Below, piece after piece: positions 21,062-24,482 of a stretch of 24,482 nt of DNA. How positions within the stretch are numbered: the first letter of the stretch is position 1; each line of letters opens with the position of its first letter. The translations under genes were made by a program, and so were the position numbers. The stretch spans positions 1 to 24,482 of the forward strand of contig CAZFJW010000010.1 in NCBI GenBank assembly GCA_964519355.1, given 5' to 3'. The notes under the pieces are model-generated. The model was not told the origin of the DNA. It made no database searches and was given only the letters and a program-made list of their open reading frames with translations. Source of the stretch: CAZBEA01 sp964519355 (GTDB taxonomy: Bacteria; Patescibacteriota; Microgenomatia; Levybacterales; GWA1-39-11).

Positions 21062-21704
21062 TACCACGTGCGTATGTAAGAAGTTCTCCGTGGTCAAGCC
21101 ATAGTGTTGCTACAACTGCCTCAAGAGGACTGTGAGTTGTATGGATTCGTGTAGCAAATGATGTTAGAGCTGGTTCGTCTGTGAATGATATCGTTGGTTC
21201 ATATGGGATGCTGGCGAGTTCCATCCCAAAATCTTGAGCAGGACTAAATCGTGCAAGGACTGGAGTGTGTTCTGGGTTTTCACTAGGAAGAAGAATTTCT
21301 CCACCTCGTTCTAGAATTTGTGCTGTAATTTTTTCCAAAACCTCCCAGTCGCTTCTTGATTGAGCAGGTAATCCTTTAATCTGATCAATTTGAGCTTGAA
21401 CTTCTTCGGTTCTTTTTGACCATTCTCCTGACGTAATGAGTGCTGGGATTGCTGCCATATTACCATTTTTAAGGAGGGCGATTGCATACTGGGCCAATGC
21501 TTCTTTTTCGGCTGCAATTTTGAGCTGGGCCTCTTCGCTCATTTGGGATTGGATTATTGATCCCGTTTCGTCAATTGTTTTTTTTGCTGCGTCTTGGGCG
21601 TTCATGAGTGTACGGCTCATTGTTCCGGCATGAAAAAGCCCCACAAGAGTATCGGCTATGCCTATAGGTTCAAGAAGTGGGGTGCAGTGTTCAATTTTTG
21701 TCAT
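21027..21704 (-). CDS. Unknown 225-aa protein, related to the gene at 21736
   Basis: No family recognised. It starts MTKIEHCTPLLEPIGIADTL, is mostly helical with an Ala/Glu/Gln-rich middle, and has a C-terminal half with GGEILLPSENPEHTPVLARF. That half aligns by eye with the next gene upstream (VGGVIVFPSFDPDTRAVVAV) and both share a preceding ALIT/LLMA-SG segment, so they are probably diverged duplicates. The last 35 bases overlap the end of purF. Its own promoter (21711-21739) predicts a leaderless mRNA. Confidence 0.72.
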   Translation of the reverse strand: MTKIEHCTPLLEPIGIADTLVGLFHAGTMSRTLMNAQDAAKKTIDETGSIIQSQMSEEAQLKIAAEKEALAQYAIALLKNGNMAAIPALITSGEWSKRTEEVQAQIDQIKGLPAQSRSDWEVLEKITAQILERGGEILLPSENPEHTPVLARFSPAQDFGMELASIPYEPTISFTDEPALTSFATRIHTTHSPLEAVVATLWLDHGELLTYARGITQTSQESDQS

Positions 21705-21710
21705 TCAGAG

Positions 21711-21739
21711 ATTCTATTACTATAGGAATTTAAAGTCAA
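21711..21739 (-). promoter_or_regulatory. Promoter of the 225-aa gene
   Basis: On the minus strand TTGACT (21734-21739), 17 bp, TAGAAT (21711-21716), 6 bases before ATG 21704. The -35 lies inside the end of the upstream gene. Confidence 0.6.
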
Positions 21740-22365
21740 GCCTTGTTGGGGCGCACCATTGTGTTTGCAAGACCTATATTGGTTCGTTGTGCATGAATTC
21801 TTTGCTCAAGCGCAACACCTTTATGTTCATAAAAAGAAAAATTTTCATTATGTGCTGATCCTACGGCTACAACAGCACGAGTGTCAGGATCAAATGATGG
21901 AAAAACGATAACGCCGCCTACTTCATGCAGTTGAAGGCAGTTGTGTAAAAGTTTATTCCATTGTGGATCTTGACTGAATACTGGATTCTCATGAATTTGT
22001 TCCTGAACATGATCTTCAAAAAAATGGCCACTTGCCATAAGGAGTGGTAGTGCTTCAGGTTTTTTCTCACCAAGTAGATCTTGACCATGATCTGCTATAA
22101 GTTCGACAAGATCGCTTCTGAACTGGGCAATTTTTAGTATCAGCTCATAATGTTGTTTTGTGTGATCTCCTTGCTCGAATAACACCATGCCTTCATCCAT
22201 ATTTTCAAGAGGTCCGTTCAAGATGAGTCCTGCAACAGACTTGAATGTAAGTGGAGGCTCAGTGTTAACTAATTTCCTTGCTGCCTGGAAGGGTATTAGG
22301 AGTCTTTCTGGCATCTCTCGGCGCTCTTTGAATGCTGTGAAATTAATTGGGGATTGCTCAGTCAT
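21736..22365 (-). CDS. Unknown 209-aa protein, related to the gene at 21027
   Basis: No family recognised. Starts MTEQSPINFTAFKERREMPE; helical N-terminal two thirds, then a beta-rich segment VGGVIVFPSFDPDTRAVVAV and a basic C-terminus (MVRPNKA). It resembles its downstream neighbour in segment order and in the G-G-x-I-x-x-P-S-x-x-P pattern. Promoter at 22372-22400 carries the 19-base motif shared with the gene at 14504 and predicts a leaderless mRNA. Neither protein of the pair has a signal peptide. Confidence 0.72.
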   Translation of the reverse strand: MTEQSPINFTAFKERREMPERLLIPFQAARKLVNTEPPLTFKSVAGLILNGPLENMDEGMVLFEQGDHTKQHYELILKIAQFRSDLVELIADHGQDLLGEKKPEALPLLMASGHFFEDHVQEQIHENPVFSQDPQWNKLLHNCLQLHEVGGVIVFPSFDPDTRAVVAVGSAHNENFSFYEHKGVALEQRIHAQRTNIGLANTMVRPNKA

Positions 22366-22371
22366 TGAAGA

Positions 22372-22400
22372 ATTATACTATCTTATAGTAGATAAATCAA
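22372..22400 (-). promoter_or_regulatory. Promoter with shared operator-like motif (site 2)
   Basis: On the minus strand TTGATT (22395-22400), 17 bp, TATAAT (22372-22377), 6 bases before ATG 22365. TATCTTATAGTAGATAAAT at 22379-22397 is identical to 14517-14535 and lies between the -10 and -35. Confidence 0.68.
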
Positions 22401-22432
22401 GATAAGAATGGGCTAGTTGTCCAAACTCTTCG

Positions 22433-22461
22433 TTGACATTTTAGGTCATTCCAAGTAGTAT
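22433..22461 (+). promoter_or_regulatory. Promoter of ndk
   Basis: Consensus TTGACA (22433-22438), 17 bp, TAGTAT (22456-22461), 7 bases before ATG 22469; a leaderless mRNA is expected. Confidence 0.75.
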
Positions 22462-22468
22462 ATTCTTT

Positions 22469-23047
22469 ATGGAACAAACACTCGTAGTCGTAAAACCAGA
22501 TGGCGTACAGCGCGGATTAGTCGGTGAAATTATCGGAAGATTTGAAAAAACTGGACTCAAAATTGTTGCAATGAAAATGATTTGGGTTGATAAAGAACTT
22601 GTCGGCAAGCACTATCCTGATTCACGAACAGAACTCCTAACAGGAATTGGCGAAAAAACTCTTAAAACTTATGCAGAATATAATAAAGATCCAAAGGCAG
22701 AACTTGGAACAGACGTTCCGCTAGAAATTGGAAAAATCGTAAATATGTGGAATATGGAGCTTCTAACATCAGGACCAGTAGTTGCAATGGTATGGGAAGG
22801 CAATCACGCAGTTGATAATGTCAGAAAATTAGTGGGAGCAACACTTCCAGTGTTCTCAGCACCAGGAACTATCCGAGGAGACTATTCTGTTGATTCACCC
22901 GTTCTTGCAAACCAAAAAAAGCGATCGGTAAAAAATCTTATTCACGCATCTGGCAATCAAGAAGAAGCACGATATGAAATTGATCTCTGGTTCCAAAACC
23001 ACGAAATCCATTCCTACAAAAGAGCTGACGAAGAAGTCATGTTCTAA
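22469..23047 (+). CDS. ndk: Nucleoside diphosphate kinase, enlarged form
   Basis: The enzyme balances NTP pools by passing phosphate through an active-site His. TLVVVKPDGVQRGLVGEII opens the protein, GATLPVFSAPGTIRGDYS is the family core, and NLIHASGN carries the catalytic His159. At 192 aa it is about 40-50 residues longer than standard NDK; the extra part lies about residues 50-98 (RTELLTGIGEKTLKTYAEYN and on), where compact NDKs have a short loop. This insertion is seen in CPR and some archaeal NDKs from memory. No Shine-Dalgarno; promoter at 22433. Confidence 0.93.
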   Translation: MEQTLVVVKPDGVQRGLVGEIIGRFEKTGLKIVAMKMIWVDKELVGKHYPDSRTELLTGIGEKTLKTYAEYNKDPKAELGTDVPLEIGKIVNMWNMELLTSGPVVAMVWEGNHAVDNVRKLVGATLPVFSAPGTIRGDYSVDSPVLANQKKRSVKNLIHASGNQEEARYEIDLWFQNHEIHSYKRADEEVMF

Positions 23048-23156
23048 ATCTTGGTTAGATCAAATTTTTAATTCTCACTTCACAAAAGTCATATAAATCG
23101 TTTTTTTATTTTTCACAGCTTTACATATATCTCCTAAATATATTACTCTTTCATGT

Positions 23157-24104
23157 ATGACAGAAGTTGGTGAAGTGCCACAATTTGCCGATGTATTAGT
23201 GCGTCCAGGAAATACCCCGCCTCAACTAGAAAACATTGCAAGGTTTCTGGCGAGCGAGGATCTGAAAAGAGACAATACTCTTCCTGCTGTGCAGTATGAG
23301 ACTTTGGCTGGAAACATTCCCAAATATTCAAAAGAGCTTCAATTAAAATACCCGCAAATTCCACAAAGTGTACTCGACTCAGTTATGAATATTACATTTG
23401 GACCTGTGAGAATTCCTGAAGGTGTGGGAGATTTTGCTGAGGGCAAAGAGTCAGAACCATTAAGAGAGGCATCTGCAAAAATGCAGCATGCATATGCTCA
23501 TCATATTATTGCTGCCGGAAGATCTGGTACGGATCCAGCATACGCTAACGCAGTTTTTCCACGAATTGCGTTGATGGAATATCTGGCAAGAAGGCCCGCA
23601 TTGAAAGAGAGGCAACTTTCGCAATTCTGGAGTGGTGTAAAGTCTGAAGTCGCAGTAATCAAGGCTTTGGAAAGAGCTGGATATAAAATTGAAATCCCAG
23701 ATTATGTTCAGGAGACAACTGCTGGTCGTGCTGGGCAGGTTCTTGAGTGGGATGTTAGAAATGGAATAGATATGATTGCCTCGAAGAATGGCAATACTCT
23801 CCTTGTCGATTCAAAAGGCAGAGTATTTCTTCCAAATGGGAATATACGGACTGATGTAGAAGTTTTTGTTGAGCCTCAGAGAAATTTTCCGCCAGATCTT
23901 TCCAGAAGATTGTATAGAGATGTTGCAAGGGGAAGCGTTAAGCACGCAACTATTATAGTTCCCTCACATCACCATTATTTGTCAGGGATATCCAGCACAG
24001 ATTTTAGTCTCGGTGACAAGTCTCTGGCATTGAGAGACTTTGCAACATCAGCAAGAGAAAGTGATATAATCGAGCAAGTTAGGGATATACAATTTAAAAA
24101 ATGA
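23157..24104 (+). CDS. Putative PD-(D/E)XK nuclease-like protein (315 aa)
   Basis: I do not recognise the whole protein, but residues 160-222 fit the PD-(D/E)XK nuclease core: a helix with Glu164 (KSEVAVIKALERAGY), then Asp205 in WDVRNGIDMIAS, and a strand ending in VDSKGR with Asp218 and Lys220. This is the order and spacing expected for the E, D and DxK catalytic residues. The first 155 residues are helical and of unknown role. It overlaps the next gene by 4 bases (ATGA). A weak promoter (TTTACA 23120-23125, TATTAC 23141-23146, 15-bp spacer) precedes it. Nuclease activity is an inference. Confidence 0.7.
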   Translation: MTEVGEVPQFADVLVRPGNTPPQLENIARFLASEDLKRDNTLPAVQYETLAGNIPKYSKELQLKYPQIPQSVLDSVMNITFGPVRIPEGVGDFAEGKESEPLREASAKMQHAYAHHIIAAGRSGTDPAYANAVFPRIALMEYLARRPALKERQLSQFWSGVKSEVAVIKALERAGYKIEIPDYVQETTAGRAGQVLEWDVRNGIDMIASKNGNTLLVDSKGRVFLPNGNIRTDVEVFVEPQRNFPPDLSRRLYRDVARGSVKHATIIVPSHHHYLSGISSTDFSLGDKSLALRDFATSARESDIIEQVRDIQFKK

Positions 24105-24328
24105 CAGAAGCAAAAGGACCAAGTGTTGAACAAACAGGAATTGATACAGGTGTTTTAGCCACCGAGATACCTGAAATGGCGATACTCGAAGAGTTGGCTG
24201 CTATGGCTGCCCGTGATTTGGGTATTCCAGAAAACGTATTGTCTGGTGAAGTTGTGCCAGAGCTTCCAAGTGCTGTAATCAATAAAATGCCGGTATCCGG
24301 TCAAACACCCCCCAAGCCAGCAGCTTAA
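24101..24328 (+). CDS. Unknown small protein coupled to the nuclease-like gene (75 aa)
   Basis: ATG 24101 overlaps the TGA of the previous gene (ATGA), a translational coupling arrangement. The sequence MTEAKGPSVEQTGIDTGVLA leads to an acidic, Ala/Met-rich helix (MAILEELAAMAARDLGIPEN) and a Pro-rich end. It could be a partner or inhibitor of the nuclease-like protein, but nothing in the sequence proves that. Its stop overlaps the end of the convergent truB. Confidence 0.6.
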   Translation: MTEAKGPSVEQTGIDTGVLATEIPEMAILEELAAMAARDLGIPENVLSGEVVPELPSAVINKMPVSGQTPPKPAA

Positions 24329-24482
24329 GATTTAAATTCATCAAGTTCCAAAGCAGAATCAATATCAAACGTTGCAACTCGTGTTCTTTTAAGTGCTGAG
24401 AGATATCCTCCTGTACCTAATTTCTTCCCCAAGTCACGTGCAATAGCGCGAATGTATACTCCGGGTCCTGTTGCAATTTTGA
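24325..24482 (-). CDS. truB: tRNA pseudouridine synthase B, C-terminal part (cut by window end)
   Basis: TruB makes pseudouridine 55 in the T loop of tRNAs. The 51 residues in the window read GPGVYIRAIARDLGKKLGTG then YLSALKRTRVATFDIDSALE, matching the conserved TruB segment 'GTYIRSLARDLGE.LGTGA.L..LRRTR.G.F'. The frame enters from the right edge and stops at TAA 24325-24327, overlapping the stop of the preceding convergent gene. The catalytic Asp lies outside the window. Confidence 0.9.
   Translation of the reverse strand, partial: KIATGPGVYIRAIARDLGKKLGTGGYLSALKRTRVATFDIDSALELDEFKS

Noticed and set aside
1..24482. CRISPR array or prophage
   Set aside because: No regularly spaced repeats, and no capsid, portal, terminase or integrase-like protein was found.

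Overview
The window looks like an AT-rich genome from the Candidate Phyla Radiation (Patescibacteria), with Microgenomates-like lineages the best guess. That placement is inferred from a ribosomal L1 with a charged N-terminal extension, an enlarged nucleoside diphosphate kinase, a DUF4258-like small protein, many lineage-style hypothetical proteins, and single genes whose promoters sit so close to the start codon that the mRNAs should be leaderless. No rRNA, tRNA, CRISPR array or recognisable transposase was seen.

Backbone layout, left to right: DUF4258-like protein (-), GalT/HIT-family nucleotidyltransferase (+), phosphoglycerate kinase (+), an unknown 355-aa protein (-), the secE-nusG-rplK-rplA block (-), a small predicted lipoprotein (-) divergent from galU (+), a FabD-like acyltransferase (+) converging on a PlsC-like acyltransferase (-), argS (+), an HTH-like unknown (+), an unknown (-), an M16 peptidase (+), an alpha/beta hydrolase (+), an adenosine-deaminase-like protein (-), purF (+), two related unknown proteins (-), ndk (+), a PD-(D/E)XK-like protein overlapping a small protein (+), and the 3' end of truB (-). 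The recognisable functions are sugar-nucleotide and glycolytic metabolism, translation and secretion, lipid acylation, and purine/nucleotide handling.

Three GC-rich islands interrupt this backbone: about 1-400, 3050-4330 and 14557-15740. The first holds the end of a fatty acid desaturase and a multi-hairpin RNA-like element. The second is an operon of five small proteins, four with membrane segments, behind a promoter with a palindromic spacer and a 63-nt leader hairpin. The third is an operon of five very small, Arg/His/Lys-rich, non-membrane proteins behind a leader of about 200 nt. In islands 2 and 3 most genes have Shine-Dalgarno sequences and overlapping or closely packed stops and starts, and each operon ends at a GC-rich 10-12 bp hairpin without a U tract. 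That differs sharply from the leaderless single genes around them. These islands are the best candidates for undescribed biology here.

One assembly flaw is visible: a run of 100 N at 7590-7689 is bordered on both sides by the same 55 bases, so the gap is probably an unmerged contig overlap rather than missing sequence.
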